DNA of 64,000 nt from Pseudomonas sp. NC02 (GCF_002874965.1 NZ_CP025624.1:4402001-4466000); one strand, 5' to 3'. Shown: positions 17,802 through 43,986, counted from the stretch's first letter. A program made the numbers and translations. The notes: generated by a model not told the origin, from the letters alone.

Positions 17802-18586
17802 CATATCCGTTTTTTTGGTAACGGCTGATATTGGTTCCGCTCTTACAGCGGCTCACTTTTGAACAGCGCAAAAGTAAGCAAAACGCTCTTGCCCCACCAC
17901 TCGGCACCTCGCCTAGGCTCGGTGTGCCCTCACTCCGGCTTTGGACCGTGGGCCGCCGTCATGGGCCATCCCTGGCCCAGGACGGCTAACCCGGCGTCCT
18001 GCCGGGTTACCCACGCTCCAAAGCCTGCGTTCGGCCAGCGTGGTTTAACGGGGCGCCCAAGATCAAAATCAAGATCAAAAGCAAGAGCACAGCGGCCTGA
18101 GAGCCGGCTTGAGTGTGGTGAAGCAAAGGCACAAGCCAAATCAAGAGCGGGCACGGTCAAATGTGGGAGCTGGCTTGCCTGCGATGGCATCAACTGGGTC
18201 TGCCTGATCCACCGAGGTGTCTGCATCGCAGGCAAGCCAGCTCCTACAGAAAAGCAGCTTTTGCCTTTGCTTCTAACACTCAGGTCGGCTTTCAGGCCGC
18301 CGTGCTTTTGATCTTGATCTTGATCTGCGGGCCCCGTTAACCACGATGGCCGCAAGTAGGCACGGTGGAGCGGGTAAATCGGCAAGGATGCCGATTTAGC
18401 CGCGCCGGGCCATGGATGGCCCGTCGCGGCGGCCCGCGCAAGCGTGCCGGAGTGCGGGCATGCCGAGCCTAGGCGAGGCACCGAGTGGTGGGGCAAAGAC
18501 CTTTTGGTTACTTTTGGGGCGTTTGCCAAAAGTGACCCGCTGTAAGAGCGAAACCCTAAGTGGCCGTTACCGCAGCAACGGATATG
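17802..18586. repeat. composite nested-palindrome extragenic element, copy 3 (complete)
   Basis: This 785-base element has the same orientation and block order as copy 2, with end motifs CATATCCGTT and AACGGATATG and a REPIN at 18161-18248. The left arm is almost identical to that of copy 2. The right arm has diverged in one block (GGGCCCCGTTAACCACGATGG region). It fills the space between macA and viscC; its right end is only five bases from the viscC stop codon. Confidence 0.9.
18161..18248. repeat. REPIN at the core of composite element copy 3
   Basis: The arms read ATGTGGGAGCTGGCTTGCCT and AGGCAAGCCAGCTCCTACA. The spacer is the same as in copies 1, 2 and 5, with a few substitutions. Confidence 0.87.
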
Positions 18587-18591
18587 TACAC

Positions 18592-21500
18592 TCACGAAAC
18601 CCGCTCCCCAACCACAACCCCATCCCGCCACCAAGCCGCCAAACTAAAGACGTTCGGCGCCTTGAGCAGCGAAAAATGATTCCCCGGCCCATGCCAAACC
18701 TCCAACACCCCCACGCACCCGCGCCACCCCTCAACCATCAACCCCTGCTCCCGCTGATTCCCCGCCGCATCCAGGGTCGGGTCCTCCGCCAACACCAACC
18801 GCACCACCCCCTCATACCGCCGGGCAGGCCGATAAACCGTACGCAACGCCGACGCATACGTGCGCGCCGGCCCATCCATCGCCTCCACCGAAGACCGCGC
18901 AGGCAACAACCCAACCCCCACCATCCCCCCATGCAACAACCGCCGCTGCTCCACTTCATCGCGCCCGGCAAAATCCACCGCATCAATCCCAAGCGACTTA
19001 CCCGAAGCCACCTGCATCGACTCCACCAACCGCAACAACGCCGCCGTCGTGGTATAGGGCCGGCCCACCACCCCATTGCCCCCGGGCGCCTCGCTGTCGA
19101 TCAATGTCAACGACGCCACCTCACGCCCCTGAGCCTGCAACCGCGTGGCCATCTCGAACACCACCCAACCGCCAAACGAATGCCCCACCAAATGCACCGG
19201 CCCCGAAGGACATTCCTGCTCCAGGGCCTGCAAATAACAGCGCGCCGCCGCCTCAACCTGGCTATGGGGCACCACCTCCCCATCCAGCCCACGGGGCTGC
19301 AAGCCAAAGATCGGCCAGTCCCGGCCCAACGCCTCGGTCAACCCCACAAACCCGGTCACGCTATCCCCCGCCCCCGGCACACAGAAGATCGGTGCCTGCC
19401 CGGCGCGACCACTCTGGATCCGCAACAACGGCTGATGCACCGCCACCGCCGGCGCCTCACTCAACGCCAGGGCCTCAACCATCGCCTGCCCCAGCGCCTG
19501 GATATGCGGTGCCTGCATCATGCTCTGGTGATCCCCCGGCACCTCAATGCGGCGCAATTGCCCCGCGGCCAGTGCCTCATCCCATCCCAAATCCAGGCTG
19601 CGCCGCGACAGCTCCGTCGGCCGCTCGGCGGCGCTGAACAAGTGCACCGCCAACGGCATCGGGAACAGGCTGTAATGCGCCAACGCATGCCCATGCCCGA
19701 CTTCCCGCTGGATAAAACTCAACAGGTCCGCGTCCGAAGCCGCCGCCATCTGCGCGTACAACAAATGCCGATCGCGGCAGCGTTGCAGCAAACCCGCAAA
19801 GTCCAGCTGTCCAATGTCCGCTTCCAGTTGCTCAAGGCTCGCCAACTCATCCACACCTCCCTGTGCCTTCCAATACGCCGTGCACTGCAACAGCAAATGC
19901 CGCTTGAGGGCATCCGGCCCGCTCCAGCGCGCCTTGCCCTGGTCGGTCATGCGCGGCACGTAGCTGTCGATCAACCCGAGGAATGCCACCGGTTCGTCCA
20001 GCCCCTGCAGTTGCATCGCCACTTCATAGGCCAACACCCCGCCGAACGACCAACCCGCCAGCCGATACGGCCCATGGGGCTGCACCGAGCGGATAATCCC
20101 CACCAGCCGCGCCGCCAGGCCTTCCATGGTCTGCAACTGCACCTCGCCAAGGGGTGCACCGGGCAGGCCATAGATCGGGTAGTCCCCCGGCAGGTGCCGA
20201 CCCAGCGCCGGGAAATACACGTCCATGCCGCTGAACTCATGCACCAGGAACAACGGCGGCTGGCTGCCGCTGGCGCGTACGGTGATCAGCGAGCTGTTGT
20301 CCTCCCGCGCCGTGCGCTGACCGAGCATCGAGGCAACCGAGGCCACGCTGGCGTGCTGGAACAGCTCGGCCAACGACACCTCAAGCCCCGCCTCTTCCAT
20401 CAGGTTGACCAGCCGGATCGCCAGCAACGAATGGCCACCCAGTTCAAAGAAACTGTCATGCCGACCGACCTGCTCCAGCCGCAACACCTCGGCCCAGAGG
20501 CGTGCCAGGGTCTGTTCCAGCTCGTTCGCCGGCGCCTCGAACACGCGGCTCGCCGATGCCTCCAGCGCGGGCACCGGCAGGGCCTTGCGGTCGACCTTGC
20601 CGTTGGCTGTCAGGGGCATTTTTTCCAGCGGTACATAGGCCGATGGCACCATGTAGTCCGGCAGGTGCTGCAGCAGATGACTGCGCAACACTTCGATGGC
20701 CAGCGGCTCGCCGGTGTAGTACGCCACCAGGCGCTTGTCCCCCGGCGCATCTTCTCGTGCCAGCACCACCACATCCTTGATGCCGCTGCAGGTGGCCAGG
20801 CGTGCTTCGATCTCGCCCAACTCGATGCGGAAGCCGCGGATCTTCACCTGGTCGTCATTACGCCCGATGCACTCCAGCAGTCCGTCCGCCGACCAGCGCC
20901 CAAGGTCGCCGGTGCGGTACAACAAGCCATCGCCAAACGGATCATCGACAAACTTCTCGGCCGTCAGCTCCGGCCGGTTCAGGTACCCCTTGGCCACGCC
21001 ATGCCCGCCAATGCAGATTTCCCCGACCACGCCCAGCGGCACCGGCTGCAAGTGCGCATCCAGCAGGTGGATTTGCGTGTTGGCAATCGGCCTGCCGATC
21101 GGCACGCTTTCAGCATCGGCGGCGATGGCCTGCACTTCATGCGTGGTGGCGTAAGTGGTGGTTTCCGTCGGGCCGTAGCAATGCACCAGCCGCAGTGCCG
21201 GCGCCTGGGCCAGCAGGCTGCGGAACGCCGCCGGATCGGCCCGTTCGCCGCCGCACAACAGGATGCGCAGCCCGGCCAACGCGTCGGGAATCAATTGCAC
21301 GTACTGGTTGAACAGCGCAGTGGTGACGAACAGGATCGTCGCCCCGCCCGCCTTCAGTGCCCGGCCAAACGCGCCGGGGTCGAGCAAGGTCGCATGGTCG
21401 ATCACCAGCACCTGGCCACCGTTGAGCAGGGGGCCCCACACGTCCATGGTGCTCGCGTCGAACGCCGGGTTGGAAGCGAACGCCACGCGGTCATGGGCGT

Positions 21501-24500
21501 TGAAATCGGCGTAGCCGTTATTGATCACCAGCCGCGTGACGCCCCGGTGCGGTACCAGCACACCCTTGGGGGTGCCGGTGGAACCGGAGGTGTACATGAT
21601 GTACGCCACGCGCTCCGAGGACTGCGACAGGTCCGGGTTGTGGCTCGGTTGCGGGTCCAGCGCCAGGGTGTCGAGGTCGATACGTCGGGCCGGGTAAGCG
21701 ACAGGCTCGCTGCTGTGGGTCAACAGCCACACTGCGCCACTGTCCTGCACCATAAAGGCCTGGCGCTCGGCCGGGGCGTTGATGTCCAGCGGCACGTAGG
21801 CCGCCGCGCATTTGAGGATTGCCAGTTGGCTGAGCAACAGGTCAATCGAGCGCGGCAACAGGATCGCCACATGGTCGCCGGGCTGCACGCCCAGGTTGCG
21901 CAGGTGGTGCGCCAACTGGTTGGCTCGGGTGTTCAGCGCGCCGTAACTCAGGGTGTGTTCACCATGCACCACTGCGATAGCACCCGGGCGTGCCTGGGCC
22001 TGGGCTTCGAACAAACGCTGCACCGTATGTTCGTGAGGGAATTCGCGCTGGGTGGCGTTGAATTCCATCCGCAGTTTTTCACGCTCCGCCGCCGGCAGAA
22101 TCGACAGTTGGCTGATTGAGCCCCCTGCATTCTGTTCCAGGGCCTGCACCAGTTGCTCCAGGGCAACATGCAGGTACTCGCAGAGGCGTGGCGCGCCCTG
22201 CCCCATGGCGTCAAAGCCAAACCCGTCGCCCAGGTCATCGACACTCAGGGACAGCGCAAAGTTGGTACGTTCCTCGGCCTTGAGCACCTGCATGCCCTGC
22301 CACGCCTCGGCTACGCCGCCAGCGTGCGGGGCGCTGTGGCGATAGTTGAACAGCACGCTGAACAGCGGCGTATTGGCCGGCAGCCCGCTGCAACGCTGGG
22401 CCAGGGCCAGTGGCGCATGTTCGTGACTGAGCAACCGGGTCAGGCTTGCGTGGGTGGCCATCAGCGCTGCGTGCACCGTGCGTTCACCCAGGTCGACCCG
22501 CAGCGGCAAGGTGTTGATGAACACACCCAAGGCACGTTCGGCGCCTTCGCCGCCTTGCAGCCGGCCCAGCAATACGGTGCCGAACACCACCTGCTCGCGG
22601 CCGGAAACCTTGCCCAGCACTTGCGCCCAGGCCAGGTGCATCAGGCTCGCAGCACTCACCCCAAGCTGCCGTGCCAGGGTGCGCAGGCGCCCGTTCAACA
22701 GCGGGTCGACGCGCAAATGTGCCTGTTGCGCTTCACCCGGTGCACTCAATGCCAGCGTCGGCTCATCGACCTCCCCGAGCATCTCGCGGAAGAACGCTTC
22801 GTGCTCTTCCTCGCGCATGCCCAACCGCGTCTGCGCCACATAATTGCGATACGGCACCGCCACACCCAACTGCTCGCGCCGGCCGAGCAAGCACGCCTGC
22901 ATCTCGTGCTGCAGCACCTCCAGCGCAACGTGGTCCATCACCAGATGATGGAACAGCAACAACGCAACCACCCGCTGGTTGGCCGGGTCCTCGGCGTACA
23001 CCAGGCGCATCAGCGGTGCCTGAGCCAAGTTCAGCCGATGCTGTTCGAAGCGCACCTGCAATTGCTCCAGCACATTGCCCGTCGCCTGAATCGCCTCAAC
23101 CCGCAGCGAGGCCTGGCGCCACACCACCTGCACCGGTTCTTCCAGCCCGTCCCAGTGCATCGACGAGCGCAGGATATCCTGCCGCTCGATCACCGCCTGC
23201 AACGCCTGGGCAAACGCTTCAAGGCGCTCGACGCTGGCGAAGGCAAACTGCGCCTGTAACAGGTACGCGTCACCCTGTTGCACTGCGCGGTGGTGATACA
23301 GGATCCCGGCCTGCAACGGCGCCAGCGGGTAAATGTCCTGAACGTTGGCTGCGCCGCCGGGAATGCTCGCGACAAGGCGGTCGATGGCGGGTTGCTTCAG
23401 GTTCACCAGCGGGAGCATGTCCGGGGTGATCCGCGTGCAATCCGCGGCGATCCCATTGGCTGGCACCACCACTTCGCGACCACCACCCACGGCACCCGCC
23501 AAGGCTGCAAGGGTGGGTTGACCAAACAGGACTTTCACATCCGCCGACAACCCGACCCGACGCATGCGGCCGATCAGGCTGGCGGCCAGCAGCGAATGGC
23601 CGCCCAGCTCGAAGAAATGGTCGTGCCGACCGACACGCTCCACCTTGAGCAAATCCGCCCAGAGGCCGGCCAGGGTGATTTCGGTTTCCCCCACAGGCGC
23701 GACGTACTCCCGGGCGCTCACCGATTCCAGGCCCGGCGCCGGCAGTGCCTTGCGGTCAAGCTTGCCATTGGGGCTCAGGGGCAAGGCCTCCAGGTGCATG
23801 AAGGTCGCCGGCACCATGTAGTCCGGCAACTGCTCCAGCAGATGGCTGCGCAGGGCGTCGATGTCGGCCTGCGTGCCGGTGTAGTAAGCCACCAGCCGTG
23901 AATCGCGGGCGACCACGGCGGCTTCGTTGATCTGCGGGAATTGCAGCAGTCGCGCCTGGATCTCCCCCAGTTCGATGCGCAAGCCACGGATTTTCACCTG
24001 GTCGTCATTGCGGCCCAGGTACTCGATGGTGCCGTCCGGCAGGTAGCGCCCGACGTCGCCAGCGCGATACATCCGGCCCGCGCTGAACGGGTCCTTGAGG
24101 AAGCGCTCGGCGGTCAGCTCAGGACGGTGCAGGTAACCCCGCGCCACTTGCACGCCACCGATGAACAGCTCGCCCACCACACCCAACGGAACAGGCTGCA
24201 ACTGCCCGTCCAGCAGGTACATGCGGGTGTTGGCAATCGGCTTGCCGATGGGGGTGTTGTCCGGCGTGACGGGCCCGGCACAATCCCACGCCGTCACGTC
24301 CACCGCCGCCTCGGTCGGGCCATAAAGGTTGTACAAACCGATGCCCGGCAACTGCTGCTTGAAACGGCGCACCAGGTTGCCGGGGAGCGCTTCACCACTG
24401 CACATCACCCGCACCAGCCCGACGCCCTGGCTGACGTCGCCGTGGGCCAGGAACACATCGAGCATCGATGGCACAAAGTGCAGCGTGGTGATCTGCTCCG

Positions 24501-27500
24501 CCTCGATCACCTCACACAGGTAGGCCGGGTCTTTATGCCCGCCAGGACGCGCCATCACCAACCGCGCGCCGGTGAACAGCGGCCAGAAGAACTCCCACAC
24601 CGAGACGTCGAAGCTGAATGGGGTTTTCTGCAACACCCTGTCCTGGGCAGTCAGTCCGTACTCGTCCTGCATCCACAGCAGGCGGTTGACCACGCCCGCG
24701 TGCTCGTTGATCACGCCTTTCGGTTGGCCGGTAGAACCCGAGGTGTAGATCACGTAGGCCTGATGCTGCGCGGTCAGCCCATCCACTCGTGGGTTGGACG
24801 TTGATTGGTGCTGCCAGGTGTTCCGGTCCAGGTCCACCAGCGGCACCGTGACGTCGCCCAGCAACGAACGGGTTTCGCCCTGCACCAGCACGGCGGCCGG
24901 GGCGCAGTCCTTGAGCATGTAGGCGATACGTTCCAGCGGATACGCCGGGTCCAGCGGCACATAACCGCCGCCCGCCTTGAGGATTGCGAACAGGCCGATG
25001 ACCATCTCCAGGCCGCGCTCGACGCAAATCGCCACCCGCGAATCCGGCTGTACACCCAGCTCCCGCAGATGGTGCGCCAACTGATTGGCCCGTTCGTTCA
25101 GCTCGCGATAGCTCAGGCACTCCGAGCCCGTCTTCACCGCAAGCGCATCCGGCGTTCTCGCCACCTGGGCTTCGAACATACCGTGCAGCGTCTGGTCGAG
25201 GTTGTAATCCACTGTGGTGTTATTGAAGTCGAACAGCAGATGCTGGCGCTCCTGATCGTCCAGCAAGTCAGCCTGCTCCAGCACCGCCTGATCGTTATCC
25301 ACCATGGCCTGCAGCACGCGGGTGAAATAGCCGACATAGCGTTGCATGGTCGACTCGTCGAACAACGCGATGGCGTATTCCAGGGTGCCGCGAATTTCGC
25401 CCCGGGTCTCGCCGAGGTTCAGGGACAGGTCGAACTTGGCAAAGTGACTGTCCTCCACGATTCCTTCAAGGCTCAGGTCGCCGAGGGCCAGCACCGGCGC
25501 GTCACTGTCCTGCCAGGTCAACATCGTCTGGAACAGCGGGCTATGGGCCAGGCTGCGCAATGGCCGGGTGATTTCCACCACCTGCTCAAACGGCAGATCC
25601 TGATGAGCCTGGGCGTCCAGCGCCAGCCCCTTGACCCGCGCCAGCAGCGCCTCGGCGCTCAGCTCGCCCGAGGTATCAATGCGCACTGCCAGGGTGTTGA
25701 CGAACAACCCGATCAGGCCTTCCACCTCGGCCCGCTGGCGGTTGGCGACCGGCGAGCCGATCACCACTTCCTCCTGCCCGGCCAAACGCGCGAGCAACGA
25801 GGCCCACGCCGTCATCATCACCATGTACAGCGTGGTGCCGTGGCGCTGGCTGAGGGCCTTGAGCCCGGCGCTCAGGCGCTCATCCAGGTGCACCTCGACG
25901 CTGCTGCCGGCGTAGTCCTGCTGGGCCGGGCGTGGGCGGTCGGTCGGCAACATCAGCAACGCCGGCGCACCGGCCAGGGTGTGTTGCCAGTAGCTGCTCT
26001 GGCGATGCAGCACTTCGCCGCTCAGCCACAGGCGCTGCCATACGGCAAAGTCGCTGTACTGGATCGGCAACGGCGGCAGTGGGTCAGCCTCACCGTGGCT
26101 GAACGCCTGGTACAGCGCCATCAGTTCGCGGGTCAGCACGCCCATGGACCAGCCATCGGACACGATGTGGTGGATAGTCAGCAGCAACACGTGGTGATCG
26201 TCGGCCATGATCACCAGGCGCCCGCGCAACAGCGGGCCGCGCTGCAAATCAAAAGGCGCCGAGGCTTCGCCCTGGATCAACGCGTCGAGCACCTGCTGTG
26301 CTTCGGGGTGGCGGCGCAGGTCCTGGACTTGCAGGGGCATCACTTCTTCAGGCGGCACGATCAGCACCTGGGCGTCGTCATCCTGCTGGGCAAACCGGCT
26401 GCGCAAGGTCTCATGCCGCGCGACGATCCGTGCCAGGGCCCGTTGCAGCGCGTCGACGTGCAACTGCCCGCGCAGGCGCAGGCCGATGGGAATGTTGTAG
26501 GCGGTGTTGGCGCCCTCCATCAACGCCAGGAACCACAGGCGTTGCTGGGCAAACGACAACGGCAACTCCGTGTCCCGCGCCGCCGGCAGGATATCCGGCA
26601 AGGTGCTGCGCCCGGCCTGGGCCACGACCTGCGCCACCGCCGCCAGTTCGGCATTGGCGAACAGTTCGCCCAGTGCCAGGTCGACCCCCAGTTGCTGGCG
26701 AACCTGGGACACCATGCGCATGGCCAGCAACGAATGGCCGCCCAACTCAAAGAAATGATCCTGGCGCCCCACGCGCTGCACCTGCAGCACATCCGCCCAG
26801 ATCTGCGCCAGCATGGTTTCGATGTCGCCGTGGGGCGCCTCGTATTCGCGGGTGAAGACGGCGGCCAGGTCCGGCTTTGGCAGGGCCTTGCGGTCCAGTT
26901 TGCCGTTGGCGGTCAGGGGCAACGCATCGAGTTTCACGTAGGCCACCGGGACCATGTAGTCCGGCAGGTGCGCCACCAGATGGGCGCGAATCGCGCCCAC
27001 TTCAAGCGGTTCGAACTGCGGGTTTTCGGTGAAGTAAGCCACCAGCCGGGGCTGGCCCGGTTGGTCTTCACGGGCCAGCACCACGGCTTCCTGGAGACCG
27101 GGCAGCTGGTTGAGGCGGGTTTCGATTTCCCCCAGTTCGATGCGCACACCGCGGATTTTCACCTGGTCGTCGTTGCGGCCCAGGTACTCGATATTCCCGT
27201 CCGGCAACCAGCGCGCGAGGTCGCCGGTGCGGTACATGCGGCCCGAATTGAATGGGTCATCCAGGAAACGTTCGGCGGTCATTTCCGGGCGATTGAGGTA
27301 ACCCCGCGCCACGCCCTTGCCGCCCACATACAGTTCACCGGCAACACCCAAGGGCACCGGGCGCTGCTGTTCGTCCAGCAGGTAAACCGTGGCATTGGAA
27401 ATGGGCTTGCCGATGTGCAACGGCTGCCCGGGCTCGATCCGCCCGGAGGTCGCCACCACCGTGGCTTCGGTGGGGCCGTAGTTGTTGATCACCTCGAAAC

Positions 27501-30005
27501 GCTGGGCCCGGGTGAACTGGCGCAGGCGGTCGCCGCCAATCAGCAAGGTGCGCAGGGTCGGGTGCTCGATGTTCTGGCTGAACGCATATTCGGCCACCGG
27601 CGTGGGCAGGAAACACACGTCCAGCGGTTGCGCGCGCCACCAGTCCAGCAGCGCGTCGATATCTTCAGCGCCGTCGTGGGCCGGCGGCAGGTGCAAGGTG
27701 GCCCCCACGCACAGTGCCGGCCAGACTTCCCAGGCCATCGCGTCAAAGCCAAACCCGGCAACGCTCGCGGTGTGGCGGCCTGCGCACAGGTCAAACGCCG
27801 TGCAATGCCAGTCCACCAGGTTGGCCACGGTGTGATGTTCCACCATCACGCCCTTGGGCAGGCCGGTGGAGCCGGAGGTGTAGATCACGTAGGCCAGGTT
27901 GGTGGGCGTGACGGCCACCTGCGGGTTGCTCGCCGAATGGTGGTGCCAGGTAAAACGGTCCAGGTTGATCACCGGCACATCGAGCGCGGGCAGGCGCTCC
28001 AGCAATGCATGTTGGGTCAGTACCGCGACCGGGGCGCTGTCGCCGAGCAGGTAGCTCAGGCGCTCGGCCGGGTGCGACGGGTCCACCGGCACATAGCAGG
28101 CACCGGCCTTGAGGATCGCCAGCAACCCGGCCAGGGTGTCCAGCCCGCGCCGGGCAACGATGGCCACGCGATCGTCGGGTTTTACCCCCAGCGCCAGCAG
28201 GTGATGGGCCAGCAGGTTGGCTTGTTGATTCAACTCGGCATAGGTCAGCTGGCGGCCTTGATACACCGCGGCCACCGCGTCCGGGGTCAGCAGGGTCTGG
28301 GCCTCGATACGCCCGTGCAGGGTGGTGCCTTGGGGGAAGTCGATGGCTGTCGCGTTGAACTGCTCCAGCAAGTGCCGCTGCTCCGCCTCGGGCAACACCG
28401 ACAAGCGATTCAAGGGTGTTTCGGGTGCCTGTTCCAGCGCCTGTACCAAATTCTCCAGGGCAGTTTGCAGATAAGCGCACACCCGCTGAGAATCAACCTG
28501 GGCACTGGCCAACAGGCTCAGGCTGAAGTCTTCGCCCAGGTCGTCGACGCTCAGGGTCAACGGGTAGTTGGTGCGTTCCTCGGAGCGCAACGCTTGAATA
28601 CCCTGCCAGGCCGAGACCGCTTCGGCGCTCGCGCCGCCTGCGCTATGGCGGTAGTTGAGCAACGCGCTGAACAGCGGCGTCGGCGCCACTACACCGCTGC
28701 AACGCTGGGCCAGGGCCAGCGCCGCGTGTTCGTGACGCAGCAAGGTGGTCAGCCGGGCATGGGTCGCCTTGACCCCGGTGCGCACGTCTTCGGCGCCTAC
28801 ATCCACCCGCAATGGCAAGGTGTTGATAAAGATCCCCAGGGCACGGTCGGTGTCGTGGCTGCCCTGCATGCGGCCCATCAGCACCGTGCCGAACACCACC
28901 TGTTCCTTGCCCGCCAGCACTCCCAGCACCTGGGCCCAGCCCATGTGGAACAGGCTCGCGGCGCTGACGCCCAACTGCCGGGCCTGGGCGCGCAAGCGCC
29001 GGCTCAACTGCGGGGCCAGCGGCAGGCTGATCTCCTGGATGTTATCGCCATCGCCCTGCACATCCTGCAGGCCGTAGGGCAAGGTCGGCTCGCTGATGTC
29101 GCCGAGCATCTGCCGGAAGAACCCTTCGTGCTCCTGCTCGCTGATGCCCAGGCGCGCCTGGGCGACATAGTTGCGAAACGGCACCGCCTGGCCCAGTTCA
29201 GCCGCCCTGCCCAGCAGGCAGGCTTGCATCTCGTGGCAGACCACTTCCAGCGCGCTGTGGTCCAGGGCCATGTGGTGGAACAACAGCATCGCCACCACCC
29301 GTTGGCCGGCTTCATCCCAGGCCCGCACCAGGCGCAGCAGCGGCGCGCGGGTCACGTCCATGCGGTAGTGGCGGCCATCGAACAGGCGATGCAACTGGGC
29401 GGCGATATCGCCGTCTGCCGGGTCCAGTTCAATCGCCTGCACCGGCAGGCGCGCCGTGCGCCAGACCACTTGCGACGGCTCTTCCAGGCCTTCCCACACC
29501 ACGCCGGTCCGCAGGATGTCGTGACGGTCGATCACCTGTTGCAAGGCCAGGGCGAAGCCCTCGAAACGCTCAAGGCTGTCGAAGGCAAACAGCGACTGCA
29601 TGATGTACGGGTCGCCGTGTTCGGCACTCACATGATGGTAGAGGATGCCCTCCTGCAACGGTGCCAGCGGGTAGATGTCCTGCACATTGGCGACGCCACC
29701 CTCGACGGTCTCGAGGATACGGTCGATGGACGCCTGGCTGAGGGTCGACAGGCTCAGCATCTGCGGGGTAATCGAGGTAGCGCCCGGTGGAATGCCATTG
29801 GCCGGCACCTGCACGTCACCGGCCTTGGTGGCCGAGTACTCCCCGGCCTTGATCAGCTCGATCAGCGCCGGCTTGTGTTCGCGCAGCGAGGCCACCAGTG
29901 CCGCGTCGCTCAGGACCTGCTTGTTGCCTTGCACCGACAACTGATCGCCCTTGAGCGCCAGTTGCACATCCTTGGCCTTGAGTGTCGCCAACAGTTCGAT
30001 GATGC

Positions 30006-30009
<4 letters not shown>
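18592..30009 (-). CDS. viscC: lipopeptide NRPS, modules 7-9 with tandem thioesterases (ViscC-like)
   Basis: A 3805-residue synthetase. The order is an N-terminal TubC-like docking region (about 1-60); dual C (HHVSAEHGD near 126), A7, T; an LCL condensation domain (SFAQQRLWFL near 1156, HHIVSDG near 1286), A8, T; dual C (HHRAVQQGD near 2241), A9, T; then TE1 (GWSFGG near 3320) and TE2 (GHSFGG near 3611). Each T domain has GGHSLL. Specificity codes read by eye: A7 DAWFLGNVVK (Leu), A8 DVWHMSLVDK (Ser), A9 DAMFLGCTYK (Ile, or another branched residue). The GTG start overlaps the viscB stop (GTGA), replacing a longer spurious frame from 30204. TE domains would release and cyclize the peptide. The stop abuts composite repeat copy 3. 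Confidence 0.96.
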
Positions 30010-42929
<12,920 letters not shown>

Positions 42930-43152
42930 GGGGTAACCTGCTTTTTTGAGTCGGATACGGTTGAGGAGAAAGTCCGTTTTCAGCTGTCGCGTAAGTGCCT
43001 GGGAGGCCCGGTTTAAAGCGCGGGCGCAGTCGTGGGCCGGGAGGCTTCCCGCAGGGTTGGGAAATTAGAGGATTCGGGGGGTGGGGGGTGACATGGGAAG
43101 CGGGGACAAAGCGGCTGGCGTGGGGGAACTTTCGTATTTGTTGGATGGGGGG
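42930..43152. other. viscB upstream region
   Basis: This is GC-rich sequence between the viscB start and composite repeat copy 4. On the minus strand it should hold the viscB promoter if viscB is not transcribed through from viscA. I see no convincing -35/-10 pair. The region has two GGGAGGC-type blocks around 42992 and 43040. No gene is supported. Confidence 0.4.
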
Positions 43153-43965
43153 CATATCCGTTATTTGGGTGATGGCTTCGATTGGTTCCGCTCTTACAGC
43201 GGCTCACTTTTGAAGAGCGCAAAAGTAAGCAAAACGCTCTTGCCCCACCACTCGGCACCTCGCCTGGGCTCGGTGTGCCCTCACTCCGGCTTTGGACCGT
43301 GGGCCGCCGTCATGGGCCATCCTTGGCCCAGGACGGCTAACCTGGCGTCCTGCCAGGTTACCCACGCTCCAAAGCCTGCGTTCGGCCAGCGTGGTTTAAC
43401 GGGGCGCCTAAGATCAAAATCAAGATCAAAAGCAAGAGCACAGCGGCCTACCGGCCGGCTTGAGTGTTGAAGAGCAAAATCAAAATCTAAAGCGGGCACG
43501 GTCCAAAAAATGTGGGAGCGGGCTTGCTCGCGAAGGTCGTTAACGATGACGCGGGCATCCTGAATGAACGCGGCGGTCTCAGGTTTTTCGCGAGCAAGCC
43601 CGCTCCCACAGAAAAGCAGATCTGTTTTCGCTCTGGCTTTTGATCTGGCTTTTAACACTCAAGCCGGCCGGGAGGCCGCTGTGCTTTTGCTTTTGCTTTT
43701 GCTTTTGATCTGACTGCCCCAATAAGCCCGAGGCCGAACGCAGGTATTGCGGAGCGGGTAAACCGGCAGGACGCCGGTTTAGCCGCGCCGGGCCATGGAT
43801 GGCCCGTCGCGGCGGCCCGCGGAGCAATGCCGGAGTGAGGGAACACCGAGCCTAGGCGAGGTGCCGACAGGCGGGGCAGAGCCCTTTGCTTACTTTGGGG
43901 CTTTTCCAAAGTGAGCCGCTGTAAGAGCGGAACCATAGGTGGCCGTTACCGAAGAAACGGATATG
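43153..43965. repeat. composite nested-palindrome extragenic element, copy 4 (complete)
   Basis: This 813-base element lies inside the NRPS locus, between viscA and viscB, in the same orientation as copies 1-3. The ends are CATATCCGTT and AACGGATATG with the same shells in mirrored order. The REPIN at its centre (43511-43610) belongs to a different REP subtype from those in the other four copies. The right end is 21 bases from the viscA stop. Confidence 0.9.
43511..43610. repeat. REPIN at the core of composite element copy 4 (different subtype)
   Basis: The arms TGTGGGAGCGGGCTTGCTCG and CGAGCAAGCCCGCTCCCACA match the REPIN at 14527, not those in the sister elements. The spacer (GGTCGTTAACGATGACG) resembles the one at 1694 (GGTCGTGAACGATAACG). 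Confidence 0.87.
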
Positions 43966-43986
43966 CACACCACACCACACCACCAC

